64,000 nucleotides of DNA from an uncultured Sphingomonadaceae bacterium (GTDB lineage: Bacteria > Pseudomonadota > Alphaproteobacteria > Sphingomonadales > Sphingomonadaceae). Location of the stretch: assembly GCA_947489315.1 (NCBI GenBank), contig CANLCX010000003.1, forward strand, positions 62,001-126,000, read 5' to 3'. Positions 34,795-43,790 of the stretch are shown one piece after another (the stretch's first letter is position 1; every line of letters starts with the position of its first letter). The notes below the pieces were generated by a model. The model ran no database searches, had not been told where the DNA came from, and saw only the letters and a program-made list of their open reading frames with translations. A program made the position numbers and the translations under genes.

Positions 34795-35334
34795 TCAAGG
34801 CAGTTTGATCACCAACCGCGCACCGATAATGTCGAGTCCGGGATTCTGTCCATCGTTAAACAGCTGTGCGTGGCTGACATGCACCCAGCTGGCTTCGAGA
34901 TCGATGCGTTCTGATAATTGCACACCAATGGCCAGTTCCGGTTCAAACAGGATGCGCGATCCCAATTGGGTTTGCGAACCATCGGGAGCAAAGCGCAAGG
35001 ATGGTCCATCATGAATGGCAAGCCCGATACCGGGACGCAGGTAAAATTTAGTGCCGATTTTCCAGCTGAGACCGGCGGCGACCAGACTGGTGTCGCCAGC
35101 GCTGTTGATTGATGCGAAAATATAGGGCGAGGGTGCGCCGATGACTGACAGGGCTTCTATCCTTTTTCCGCGATAACCGACTTGGAAATCGACGCCTTCT
35201 TCATCTATTTTGAACGACAGCGGGGTATCCATTTCATGCGCCGCCACGCCGACAAATATTTCCTGCGCCGCAACAGGCTGTATCGCGGTGAACCAAGCAA
35301 AGGTCGAAAAAACAATTATATAAAAACGCTTCAT
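34795..35334 (-). CDS. PagL-like lipid A 3-O-deacylase (acyloxyacyl hydrolase family)
   Basis: A 179-residue outer-membrane protein with a signal peptide (to about residue 23, VAAQ). The family active-site motif appears as H152-V-S154 in WVHVSHAQLF, and NPGLD follows. In PagL the third catalytic residue is a Glu about 14 residues after the His; here the nearest acid is Asp168. It may trim lipid A acyl chains; activity is uncertain because of that change. It precedes the MarR gene by 31 bases. Confidence 0.75.
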   Translation of the reverse strand: MKRFYIIVFSTFAWFTAIQPVAAQEIFVGVAAHEMDTPLSFKIDEEGVDFQVGYRGKRIEALSVIGAPSPYIFASINSAGDTSLVAAGLSWKIGTKFYLRPGIGLAIHDGPSLRFAPDGSQTQLGSRILFEPELAIGVQLSERIDLEASWVHVSHAQLFNDGQNPGLDIIGARLVIKLP

Positions 35335-35675
35335 AGACGCGGCCTCCCGTTGCCGCCCGACAGCCGTTTCCGGTCCGTCGGCTGTGGCTATAGGATTGGT
35401 TCTGCGTTTAGGGAAGCAGGCACGCTTCCAAGTCTCCTATTGGGTCAGATCGATTGATAGACCTTAACGGTGCAGCAAATGAGGGGAGTGAGACAGTGAA
35501 GACGGATGCAATGTGTTGTTGCCTGGTTTCTTGCGCTCATAAGGGAATTAGCGCACGCCTCATCGATCATAAAATACTCAGATAAAACGACATTTACCGT
35601 CGTTAACTTTATGCAAACTCTGCGTATCTAATGTTCTCTCAATATTTGTAACATCGAGTAAAACAGGGCGCGCAT
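35335..35675. other. Intergenic region between the PagL-like and GGDEF-EAL genes
   Basis: About 340 bases with no credible gene. It must carry promoters for the divergent genes on each side. I see a hairpin acagccg/cggctgt (35360-35366 with 35379-35385), on the PagL-like side. No riboswitch or other known motif is recognisable. Confidence 0.45.
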
Positions 35676-38084
35676 ATGGGAGAGACGATCACACTGCAGC
35701 GTTTGCTGGAAATGCAGAAAAAGGTTTGGAACTTCAAGATCAGTGCTGATCATGAAACCACCGAACTCGTGGCCCGCGAACAGATTAAATCTTTTGGCCA
35801 GATATCGCGAATCGGGGCTTTAATAGCGCTGCCGCTGACCATCTACGCCATGGTTCTGCTATTTACATATGCAGATGTGGAATTTATCGCGACGGCCTGT
35901 TTCTACGTCGCCATTGCGGCCTTCCTCAGCGTGCGCAACTTCGTTCGGCAAATGGCGTTGGACCCTGATACGGCGGACTATAAAGAAGCCATCAAAAACA
36001 TCCGCACCGAAAGCATCATTAGCAGCATCGGCTTTTCCTGCGTTTTGGCTATCCCAGTTGCTTTTGGTCAGGTTCCCTACAGTCTTGATATTGCAATATT
36101 GGCGATGGGCGGCCTGGTCGTCGGAGGCTTTGTTTTTGGCAGTGTTCCCCGCGCGCAAACCTATAATCTATCGATTACCACAATATGTTACGTCGGCGCA
36201 TTCATAGCGGCGAAGGGCTATGGCGGTATCAGCACAGCGATATTATTGGTCTTCTTTGCGCTCTGCATCGACTATATTTATCGGATGTTCTTCTTCAACT
36301 TTGTCCAGCGCCATCTGCATGCAGCCAAGCAAAAAGATGCGGCCGAAACCGTGCGGCTCCTGCTGCATGACTATGCCGAACAAAGCTCCGATTGGCTTTG
36401 GGAAGTCGATGGTGACCAGTTGATCGTCAATCCTTCGGCGCGTTTTGCCACAGCAGTTGATATGGAAATACGCGATTTGCGTAATTTGCCGCTGGTCGAT
36501 CTGTTCGAAGATTGCATGGAACGGAATCAGCTGGCCCAGTCTCTGGCGTCCGGAAAGGCCTTTCGCGATATCCATGTTCCGATTAAACTTGGTGGGGAAG
36601 AATATTGGTGGAGATTATCCGGTCGGCGAATCAAAACCGTGGACGGGGAAAGTCAGCATATACGCGGTGTCGCGGCAGATATTACCAGTGCAAAAAAGGC
36701 AGAGGCACGGGTCGCCCATCTGGCCCATTTTGATAGCCTGACCGACCTGCCTAACCGGGCTCTGTTTAATCAATCGCTGCAACGCTCAATCGCGCGGATG
36801 AGGGATGATCAGAAACTGGCGGTGCTCTATCTCGACCTCGATCATTTCAAAATGATCAATGACACTTTAGGGCACGGGGCAGGGGATTTGGTTCTGAAAG
36901 CTGTCGCTAATCGCCTGGAAAATACCATCGGCATAGAAGATGTGGTGGCGCGTCTGGGCGGAGACGAATTTGCGGTAACCCTGCGCAATGTCGGTTCGCA
37001 TGAGGATGTCATGCAAGTCGCTTCGAATATTATCGACAAAATTTCAGAACCGGTGATGGTTGAAGGACAGCCAGTTTCAACAGGTGTGAGCATCGGCATC
37101 GCGCTGGCGCCGGAGTGCGGCAATAACGGCGAAGAGTTGATCAAGCATGCCGATATTGCCTTGTATCACGCCAAAGAAAATGGCCGCGGCTGTGCATCCT
37201 TATTTGAACGATCAATGCATGAGGCGGTGCAGGATCGGCGCAATATTGAGATGGATTTGCGCGCCGCGCTGAAACGCAATGAGCTGGAACTCTATTACCA
37301 GCCATTGGTGAATATCGAGACCAATGAAACCATCGGCTACGAAGCTCTGCTGCGCTGGCATCACAGCGAAAAAGGCATGATTATGCCGGATGTGTTCATC
37401 CCTGTGGCCGAGGATACGGGACTGATTGTGCAGCTTGGCGAATGGGTCGTACGATCTGCTTTGTATGAGGTTGCTAAATGGCCAGACCATCTGAGCGTCG
37501 CAGTCAACTTGTCCCCAGCCCAGATGCGTAGCCCCAATTTGATGCCAACTATTATCAACGCACTCGCTGCGACCGGCGTTGCACCGCAACGGTTGGAATT
37601 GGAAATCACAGAATCCGTGCTGATGAACGACAACCAGTCCAATGTGGAATTGCTGCACAAAATCCGCTCGCTGGGTGTGCGGATTGCGTTAGATGATTTT
37701 GGCACTGGCTATAGCTCGCTCAACTATTTGCGTAGCTTCCCGTTTGACAAGATCAAGATCGACCGGTGTTTTGTCGATGAAGTGGACAGCCGCGAAGACT
37801 GTCGGGCGATTATTCGCGCCGTCACCGGTCTGGCCTCCAGCCTAGGCATGGTAACAACCGCCGAAGGGGTGGAACGCAGCGATCAGCTCAGCCAGCTCAA
37901 GGAAGAGGGCTGCGTTCAGGTCCAAGGTTATTTGTTTAGCAAGGCCATGCCCGCCTCCAATGTGGAAGGTCGGATAGAAACGACCGCTCATGAGGGCGCC
38001 AATACCAGCGACATCGGTCAACAAAGCGCTGAGTCCAAGAGCGAAAGTGCGCCTAAGAAGGTCCGTCGTAGAAAGACAGGCTGA
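35676..38084 (+). CDS. Membrane PAS-GGDEF-EAL protein (second in window)
   Basis: An 802-residue c-di-GMP enzyme with about five membrane segments (residues 45-210), a PAS domain about 230-340, GGDEF at 428-432 and EAL at 556-558. EAL motifs are complete: EITES, DDFGTGYSS, KIDRCF, AEGVE and VQGYLFS. The C-terminal 40 residues are charged and low complexity. Its layout mirrors the protein at 11563-13935, so the two are paralogues sensing different inputs or at different times. Confidence 0.93.
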   Translation: MGETITLQRLLEMQKKVWNFKISADHETTELVAREQIKSFGQISRIGALIALPLTIYAMVLLFTYADVEFIATACFYVAIAAFLSVRNFVRQMALDPDTADYKEAIKNIRTESIISSIGFSCVLAIPVAFGQVPYSLDIAILAMGGLVVGGFVFGSVPRAQTYNLSITTICYVGAFIAAKGYGGISTAILLVFFALCIDYIYRMFFFNFVQRHLHAAKQKDAAETVRLLLHDYAEQSSDWLWEVDGDQLIVNPSARFATAVDMEIRDLRNLPLVDLFEDCMERNQLAQSLASGKAFRDIHVPIKLGGEEYWWRLSGRRIKTVDGESQHIRGVAADITSAKKAEARVAHLAHFDSLTDLPNRALFNQSLQRSIARMRDDQKLAVLYLDLDHFKMINDTLGHGAGDLVLKAVANRLENTIGIEDVVARLGGDEFAVTLRNVGSHEDVMQVASNIIDKISEPVMVEGQPVSTGVSIGIALAPECGNNGEELIKHADIALYHAKENGRGCASLFERSMHEAVQDRRNIEMDLRAALKRNELELYYQPLVNIETNETIGYEALLRWHHSEKGMIMPDVFIPVAEDTGLIVQLGEWVVRSALYEVAKWPDHLSVAVNLSPAQMRSPNLMPTIINALAATGVAPQRLELEITESVLMNDNQSNVELLHKIRSLGVRIALDDFGTGYSSLNYLRSFPFDKIKIDRCFVDEVDSREDCRAIIRAVTGLASSLGMVTTAEGVERSDQLSQLKEEGCVQVQGYLFSKAMPASNVEGRIETTAHEGANTSDIGQQSAESKSESAPKKVRRRKTG

Positions 38085-38176
38085 CGTTGGCGATAACAGT
38101 AGTTACTGACAGCGCTGTGAATAGTTGATTGTTCGGCCCCGTTGCGGTAATCCGGGTCTCTGACAAGGACGGTGCT

Positions 38177-38371
38177 GTGCAATTTGTTCTGAAAAATATC
38201 CTCCATTTCATGCCCCTGATTTTCGGTATCGGATTTTTGGGACCATTGCTCGCTCAGACCATGCAAATGCTGGGCTGGCAGACTCCACTGGGGCTCGCCC
38301 CGCTGGCATTGGGACTGATCATCGGCGGCGCATGGGGTGCTTTTGCGCAAATCAAAGGCCGTTGGATATGA
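38177..38371 (+). CDS. Small membrane protein coupled to the desaturase gene
   Basis: A 64-residue protein with two predicted membrane helices (about residues 8-26 and 38-56) and a short basic tail. I chose GTG 38177, which has AAGGA seven bases upstream; an upstream frame from 38129 has no binding site. It overlaps the next gene by four bases (ATGA), so it is probably translated with the desaturase. No family recognised. Confidence 0.6.
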   Translation: MQFVLKNILHFMPLIFGIGFLGPLLAQTMQMLGWQTPLGLAPLALGLIIGGAWGAFAQIKGRWI

Positions 38372-39228
38372 GCGGAACCTTGACTGAAACGGACCTGCGC
38401 AAACAAGAAATAGCGATTGCCCGCAAATATGCAGGCCGCTTGCCTTGGGAAGCGGTGGCATGGGGACTGGGCAACTTGCTGGTCTGGCTGTCGCTTTGGC
38501 CGCTGGTGTTCTTGGGTTTCCTGCCGCTTTGGCTGGGCTTCATCATAGCGACGTTCAACGTCATGCTCTGCTATCTGCCATCGCATGAAGCCCAGCATGA
38601 TATTATCGGACGCAAAGGTACCAAATGGCGCTGGCTGAATGAACTGGTCGGGCATGTGTCGACCATCCCGCTGGTGCTGCCCTATCGCGTTGCGAAGCTG
38701 ACGCACATCCAGCATCATCTACATGCCAATGACCCGGACCTTGATCCGGATATTAGCAGCATGGCCAACGGTCCCTGGCATGCCATCTGGAAGTCGATCC
38801 AGAACCGCCAACCGGGTGCCGACGGTGGGTTCAACAAATATGGCGATGTTCTGCGGGACATTGGCCGCCCGGATGCGCTGCTCGATGGCGCGCTGTTTCA
38901 ACTCACCCATTTCGGGATATTGATCGGGTTGGCTTGGTCCGGCTACGCACTGGAAGCGGCCTTGCTGTGGTGGCTGCCCCGGCAAATTGGCCTGACCTAT
39001 ATCCAGTTTTTCTTAAGCTGGGCGCCGCATCACCCCGCTGATGGGATCGGCCGCTATAAAGACACCCGCGCGTTCAAAAGCGCGTGGGGCAATATTGGAT
39101 CCATGGGCATGCAATATCATATTGTCCATCATCTCCATCCCTATATTCCGCTCACCGACACGCCGCGGGCTTATCGCGAGATGCGCGATATCTTGGAGCA
39201 GCGCGATTGCCGGCTGGAGGGGATATAG
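38368..39228 (+). CDS. Fatty acid desaturase family protein
   Basis: A 286-residue membrane di-iron desaturase. The three histidine clusters are HEAQH (73-77), HIQHH (113-117) and HIVHH (251-255), with four hydrophobic stretches around them. Its product may be an unsaturated fatty acid or a hydroxylated carotenoid, since both are membrane-desaturase types. It is followed by an opposing gene eight bases away. Confidence 0.85.
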   Translation: MSGTLTETDLRKQEIAIARKYAGRLPWEAVAWGLGNLLVWLSLWPLVFLGFLPLWLGFIIATFNVMLCYLPSHEAQHDIIGRKGTKWRWLNELVGHVSTIPLVLPYRVAKLTHIQHHLHANDPDLDPDISSMANGPWHAIWKSIQNRQPGADGGFNKYGDVLRDIGRPDALLDGALFQLTHFGILIGLAWSGYALEAALLWWLPRQIGLTYIQFFLSWAPHHPADGIGRYKDTRAFKSAWGNIGSMGMQYHIVHHLHPYIPLTDTPRAYREMRDILEQRDCRLEGI

Positions 39229-39236
39229 ATGGCCCG

Positions 39237-39758
39237 TTAGCTGGAGATCAGCCCGATTCCCAGCATATGATCGAGATAAATAGCGGCGTCGCGAATGTCG
39301 AAAATGAAAGAGAACAAGATCACCGCGGTGATCAGGCCGGACCAGAGTGCATAAAGGGAACGCTCTTTCATAAAAGGCCGATTCTTGATCAAGAGATAAA
39401 GCGCTGGCGACCAGCAGATCAGATGTACCAGTGCGACGAGGCCCGACAGCTTTACAATTCCCATGGCTGGAATGCCAAATCGGATCATGAGGATAGTTGT
39501 TATGAGCCCACCGACAACCCAGCGTGCTTCCACTCGTTTCCAGACAAATAGCAATCCAAGCGCAAAGCTGGTTATCATTATAACCAACCAGGTTCGAACC
39601 CACTGCGGAGCATTGGCTTGCCCCTCGGCGTCCCAAACTTCCAAAGCTGTATGCCCGGACTCATAGCCTGTTGCTGCCAGCGCAGCGGTGCTGAGGATCA
39701 GACAGAGAAAGGAAAAGAGCGCTACGAGTGGTAAGTTTATCTTAAAAGAGGCGACCAT
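39237..39758 (-). CDS. Hypothetical membrane protein
   Basis: A 173-residue protein with about five hydrophobic segments and a signal-like N-terminus. I chose ATG 39758 because AGGAG lies six bases upstream; a longer in-frame start (39848) has none. No family recognised. It converges with the desaturase gene. Confidence 0.65.
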   Translation of the reverse strand: MVASFKINLPLVALFSFLCLILSTAALAATGYESGHTALEVWDAEGQANAPQWVRTWLVIMITSFALGLLFVWKRVEARWVVGGLITTILMIRFGIPAMGIVKLSGLVALVHLICWSPALYLLIKNRPFMKERSLYALWSGLITAVILFSFIFDIRDAAIYLDHMLGIGLISS

Positions 39759-39933
39759 AAAATCTCCTATTGGCAAGAGGCCAGCCTGAGCCTGCGATTT
39801 GCTTATTCTTGGTTTTATTGACCCGCTTATCAATGGGGGTGTCCTCATTTGTCAACAGTCGCAGCGGTTCGTATTGCCGATCCGATATGCTATGCCTTTG
39901 CAGGACGCTGCATAGAAGGATGAGCGATAGAAC

Positions 39934-40368
39934 ATGGATGAAAAATTGACCGGCAGTTGCCTGTGTGGCGGCGTATCATTTACGGTTGCCGGTCCGCCCG
40001 GTCCGATTGGACAATGCCATTGTTCCAAGTGCCGGAAAGTGTCTGGCACGAATGGCAATGCGGTTTTCCACGCTACGCGCGATAATTTTGCGTGGGAGCA
40101 AGGGGAAGAGTTAATTGCTACGTTTTTCGTTCCGGACGGGAATGGATGGCACTCGGTATTCTGCAAAACATGCGGCAGTCCGCTTCCGTTGGACGGGCAG
40201 AAAAGCAATTTGTTTTTCGTGCCGGCTGGTCTGCTGGATAATGACCCTGGCCACCGTGGCTTTGCCGCCCATATCTTTGTCGGCTCCAAAGCGGAGTGGG
40301 AGGAAATCGCCGACGACGCCCCTCAATTTTCTGAAGGATTTGGTTCTGCCAGGATCGAGAAAGACTAG
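39934..40368 (+). CDS. GFA-family protein
   Basis: A 144-residue GFA-fold protein with CLCGGVSF, CHCSKCRK and FCKTCGSPL. It resembles the family of the gene at 31589 but is not a close copy. It converges with the carotenoid oxygenase gene, three bases apart. Confidence 0.86.
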   Translation: MDEKLTGSCLCGGVSFTVAGPPGPIGQCHCSKCRKVSGTNGNAVFHATRDNFAWEQGEELIATFFVPDGNGWHSVFCKTCGSPLPLDGQKSNLFFVPAGLLDNDPGHRGFAAHIFVGSKAEWEEIADDAPQFSEGFGSARIEKD

Positions 40369-40371
40369 AGC

Positions 40372-41814
40372 CTAGGCGGCGCTGATCCAATTGCCATGAA
40401 AGCCGGGCGGAATGCGGTGCGGGACATGGATGACCGCCTGCGGTTCACCGGTAAAGTCGTTGGCTTTGAGGATTTGCAGCTCGGTTGTCTCGTTGTTCAT
40501 GTCGATCACCAGACCGATTAGCCAGCCATCATCCTCATCCGCTTCGGCAGATCGCGGAACGAAAACAAACTCACCCGGGTGGCGATTATCGCCAAAATTA
40601 CGGATAGCGGTGTCGCCGGTTTTCAGATCATGTTTGAACAGTTCATTCCCGGCCATGTCCAGCTGATCCGGTTCTCCGGCCAAAGCGATGCTGTAAATAT
40701 AGCGATAGTCGCTGGTCGATAGGCGCTCGTCATAGCGCGGGAATTCTTGTGCGCGGTCGTTCAGAATTTTGCGGTCGACTTTTTTTGTGACTGGATCAAC
40801 GGTCCAGCGTTCCAGCCGTGACCATTCGCCGCCCGGGCCAAAGGTGGTGCGGGCATAGGTGCTTTCATGGACCACCACGTCGACGATGACTTTGCCTTCC
40901 TCTGTCTCAAAAGCATTGGCAGCGTGATAGACATAGCAAGTTTCGACATCGCACCAGATGGTATCGGCACCTGATCCGTTGCGGGGGCACAGGCCAACGC
41001 GGGCTTTATGATCCGGGTTCCAGTCATAAGGGAATGCAAAGCCAGCCAGCATGCGCTTCATCGAGAAGGTCGCTGGCAGATCAAAGACCAGCACATGGTT
41101 TTCGGTAATCTGGCAGTCATGGATAGAGGGGCCCTGCGCGACGGCTATCGGTTCTTCGCGCTTCACCTTGCCATCCTTGCCGATGACAACATGCCACACG
41201 GTGTCCATCACCGGTGCATCATAGCAAATGGCATGCATCTCTCCGGTTTTTGGATCCAGATGGGGGTGTGCGGAAAAGGCGTTGTGCAATGTGCCATCAA
41301 ACGGGTTATGGGCAACCGTCTCAAGCTCGTCGGTTAACTCGACCGGGAAACCTCCAGCCTCGACAATGGCAAAAGTCCGGCCGCCAATTTCCACAATATT
41401 GGTATTGGCTGTATCTGTCCGTGGTTTCCGCGTGCCCGGCTTGCGGTCTTCACCAAGCCCGTCACTCACGGCGTTGGAACGGACCCAGCGGTTGCGATAC
41501 CATTCGGCCTTGCCGTCGGTGATGCGGATGCCATGGGCCATGCCGTCGCCGACAAACCAATGATAGCTGGCTTCATCGGGAGCGGTCACCGGGTTCGGGC
41601 CGATCCGCAGATAACGGCCATCAAGCTGGGCCGGGATTTCGCCGTCCACCTTTAGGTTGGCGAGCGTCACTTCCTCGGTCATCGGCTTGTGAATTCCGGT
41701 GAGATAAGGATGTCCACCTTCCGGTGCTTTCATCCGTTTGCGATTGAAATTGGCGACCGCGCCCAAGACAGGGGTGACCGCCGAGCGGATGGTGTTCTCA
41801 ATAACGGAAGCCAT
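40372..41814 (-). CDS. Carotenoid cleavage oxygenase (RPE65/lignostilbene dioxygenase family)
   Basis: A 480-residue non-heme iron oxygenase. The four iron histidines appear at His183 (SAHPHLDP), His232 (SIHDCQIT), His297 (YHAANAFE) and His473 (PPGFHGNW). It likely cleaves a carotenoid or stilbene; the substrate is not readable. ATG 41814 has AAGGA upstream; a longer in-frame start exists. It follows a small membrane gene on the same strand, 13 bases apart. Confidence 0.9.
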   Translation of the reverse strand: MASVIENTIRSAVTPVLGAVANFNRKRMKAPEGGHPYLTGIHKPMTEEVTLANLKVDGEIPAQLDGRYLRIGPNPVTAPDEASYHWFVGDGMAHGIRITDGKAEWYRNRWVRSNAVSDGLGEDRKPGTRKPRTDTANTNIVEIGGRTFAIVEAGGFPVELTDELETVAHNPFDGTLHNAFSAHPHLDPKTGEMHAICYDAPVMDTVWHVVIGKDGKVKREEPIAVAQGPSIHDCQITENHVLVFDLPATFSMKRMLAGFAFPYDWNPDHKARVGLCPRNGSGADTIWCDVETCYVYHAANAFETEEGKVIVDVVVHESTYARTTFGPGGEWSRLERWTVDPVTKKVDRKILNDRAQEFPRYDERLSTSDYRYIYSIALAGEPDQLDMAGNELFKHDLKTGDTAIRNFGDNRHPGEFVFVPRSAEADEDDGWLIGLVIDMNNETTELQILKANDFTGEPQAVIHVPHRIPPGFHGNWISAA

Positions 41815-41827
41815 AGTGAAATCCTTT

Positions 41828-42196
41828 TCAGTTAAACCAGATGTCGGCAGCGGTCGTGGTCGCTGCGAGTAATAATAATATCCCGCCGGGATGGGGTCGC
41901 CGTAGGGCCGCAAAATTTCCAATGCCGGATATGGCGAAAATCAGGATCGCGAGATATCCGATCAATTCGCTGCCGCCCTGAAGCCGGTTCACAAGAACCG
42001 CGATGCCGAGGCTAGCCCAGACCAGACTATGCAGCTGAAACATCGCCCAGGTCAGATGGCGCATGCTGGGGGCAGACAAAAGCCCATCAGTGGGTTCCGC
42101 AAAAAGCGGTTTCAGCACTACGCGTTCGCCGAGGATAAAATGAGCCGCCGCGACGGTAACGGCGATGATGGCCGTTGCAATTGCAAATATCAGCAT
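41828..42196 (-). CDS. Hypothetical membrane protein upstream of the carotenoid oxygenase
   Basis: A 122-residue protein with four hydrophobic stretches (about 2-24, 45-65, 75-95, 103-120). It is only 13 bases before the carotenoid oxygenase, so the two are probably one operon, divergent from the TetR gene. No family recognised. Confidence 0.7.
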   Translation of the reverse strand: MLIFAIATAIIAVTVAAAHFILGERVVLKPLFAEPTDGLLSAPSMRHLTWAMFQLHSLVWASLGIAVLVNRLQGGSELIGYLAILIFAISGIGNFAALRRPHPGGILLLLAATTTAADIWFN

Positions 42197-42229
42197 TGGC
42201 GCAAACTCCCCTTGGCATCGCGACTCAGA

Positions 42230-42248
42230 ATGTTTATGCTGTTAACAT
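42230..42248. promoter_or_regulatory. Partial palindrome between the carotenoid oxygenase operon and the TetR gene
   Basis: atgtttatgctgttaacat has outer 5-base arms (atgtt/aacat) and ends on the TetR start codon. A second imperfect repeat, ctgtta (42239-42244) with taacag (42261-42266), overlaps the coding start. Plausible TetR operator; moderately weak. Confidence 0.4.
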
Positions 42249-42861
42249 GAGCGTTAAAGGTAACAGTGTCAACATTAAAGATTCCAATCCCTATCACCAT
42301 GGGGATCTTCGTGCGGCGGCGATTGCGGCGGGGATGAAGCGGATTGAGGATATGGCCCATCCCGATCTGGGGCTGCGCGCGCTTGCCCGTGAACTGGGTG
42401 TTTCGGCGACGGCGCTCTATCGGCATTTCCCCAATAAAGACGCGTTGCTGGACGCGCTGGCTCTCGAAGCGCTCAATCGTTTGGGCGTCAGTCAGGCAGA
42501 GGCGGCACAGGCGGCTAGCGATGTGCGCGAAGGTTTTGTCGATGTGGGGGTCACCTATGTGCAATGGTCGGTCGAAAATCCTGCCTTGGTCCGCCTGATC
42601 TATGATCGCGTCGGCAAAGTTGATCTCGAGACGGATGATCCGTCCGAAATGGGAGAGGCTTTTTTGCAATTGCGCAAGGGCATCACCGCTTTGATGCCTG
42701 ATACTATGTCGGGTGAACAGCGCACCGTTGCCGCTCTGCATGCATGGTCGCTTGTCCACGGGCTGGCGATGCTCATATTGGATGGACAAGTGGAATATGA
42801 TCCGCAGATGGTGCGGAAAGTCGTTGAGTCGGCCGAATTTGGTTCGAAAAACTCAGGCTGA
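42247..42861 (+). CDS. TetR-family transcriptional regulator
   Basis: A 204-residue regulator. The helix-turn-helix region reads ALARELGVSATALYRHFPNKDALL (read as two parts around residues 45-68), typical of TetR; the C-terminal ligand domain resembles the TetR_C type. It is divergent from the membrane protein-carotenoid oxygenase operon and is the likely regulator. Its 3' end overlaps the DUF4386 gene by nine bases. Confidence 0.87.
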   Translation: MSVKGNSVNIKDSNPYHHGDLRAAAIAAGMKRIEDMAHPDLGLRALARELGVSATALYRHFPNKDALLDALALEALNRLGVSQAEAAQAASDVREGFVDVGVTYVQWSVENPALVRLIYDRVGKVDLETDDPSEMGEAFLQLRKGITALMPDTMSGEQRTVAALHAWSLVHGLAMLILDGQVEYDPQMVRKVVESAEFGSKNSG

Positions 42862-43569
42862 CCGCACGCCCTTTATGGCCAGATATACTCCAAGAGAAAT
42901 CAGGGCGATGAGATTGGACAGCATGAATGAAACTGTCACTGCGCTATGCCCGATGATGGGAATAAAGTCGCGCGCCACAATGGCGACAGCGACAAAAGAA
43001 AAGGCAAAGACACCCCATCCGGCAATCAGCTTCGGGATTAATCCAGAGCGCAGGAACAGATAGGCGAAACCTGCATTGCCCACGCTTGCGAGGATCAAGC
43101 CAAGGTGAAAAGACGTGTAATCGGACGTTGCCTGAAAGCCGGTGAGCAGCAATTTCTGCCGCTCATCCGCCAATTCGATATATGCCACATTCCCCGCAAT
43201 TTCAGCAGCGTTGAGATTGAACACCGCGCCCAGTAAAACCATTAGCGCGGCGCCGAGACTGATGATCAGGCTCCACGCCGCGAGCAACGGGCCGGATTGT
43301 CGGAGAAGCAAGAACAAACCTGCGCCAATAACGACCTCCAGCGCAAAGACCAGCAAAGCAATATAGGCCTTAGCCCGCAACGCCGTTTCGGCTTCGAGCA
43401 TGTTTCGTGCGGTAGCCACAATATCGGCTGACAGGTTGATATCAATGCCCTGCCCGACGGTCAGCGCGCTCACCATGCCGACCACAATAGTCCCCAGCAA
43501 CGACAGGCCAACAACTCTTGCCAAAGTCTTGGTTTCTGTTTCTGCCGATGGATCTGGTGTGATGGTCAT
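42853..43569 (-). CDS. DUF4386 membrane protein
   Basis: A 238-residue protein with six hydrophobic segments, fitting the DUF4386 family (RVVGLSLLGTIVVGM start and the GLILASVGNAGFAYLFLRSG middle segment). Function unassigned. It overlaps the HTH gene by four bases and is last in the four-gene operon that begins at 44892. Its 3' end overlaps TetR. Confidence 0.72.
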   Translation of the reverse strand: MTITPDPSAETETKTLARVVGLSLLGTIVVGMVSALTVGQGIDINLSADIVATARNMLEAETALRAKAYIALLVFALEVVIGAGLFLLLRQSGPLLAAWSLIISLGAALMVLLGAVFNLNAAEIAGNVAYIELADERQKLLLTGFQATSDYTSFHLGLILASVGNAGFAYLFLRSGLIPKLIAGWGVFAFSFVAVAIVARDFIPIIGHSAVTVSFMLSNLIALISLGVYLAIKGVRSA

Positions 43570-43790
43570 GGCGTTTCATTGTCCTTTGCATCTTCGAATG
43601 TCAGCAGATCACCGGGCTGGCATTGCAATTCCTTGCAGATGGCTTCCAATGTGCTGAACCGTATCGCCTTGGCCTTGCCGGTTTTCAGGATCGACAGATT
43701 GGCGATGGTGATGTCTACCCGTTCCGCCAGCTCTGTTAAAGTCATGCGATTATCGTGCAGCAGATCATCGAGTTTTACAGTGATTGCCAT
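43566..43790 (-). CDS. Small XRE/Cro-type HTH regulator (YozG-like)
   Basis: A 74-residue one-domain regulator: LDDLLHDNRMTLTELAER is the first HTH helix and ITIANLSILKTGKAKAIRF the recognition region. The family often accompanies DUF2975 proteins. Start overlaps the preceding gene by one base, and its stop overlaps DUF4386, so all four genes of the operon are coupled. Confidence 0.88.
   Translation of the reverse strand: MAITVKLDDLLHDNRMTLTELAERVDITIANLSILKTGKAKAIRFSTLEAICKELQCQPGDLLTFEDAKDNETP

Noticed and set aside
35335-35675. A c-di-GMP riboswitch before the GGDEF-EAL gene
   Set aside because: I see none of the conserved class I or II features; only one unrelated hairpin.
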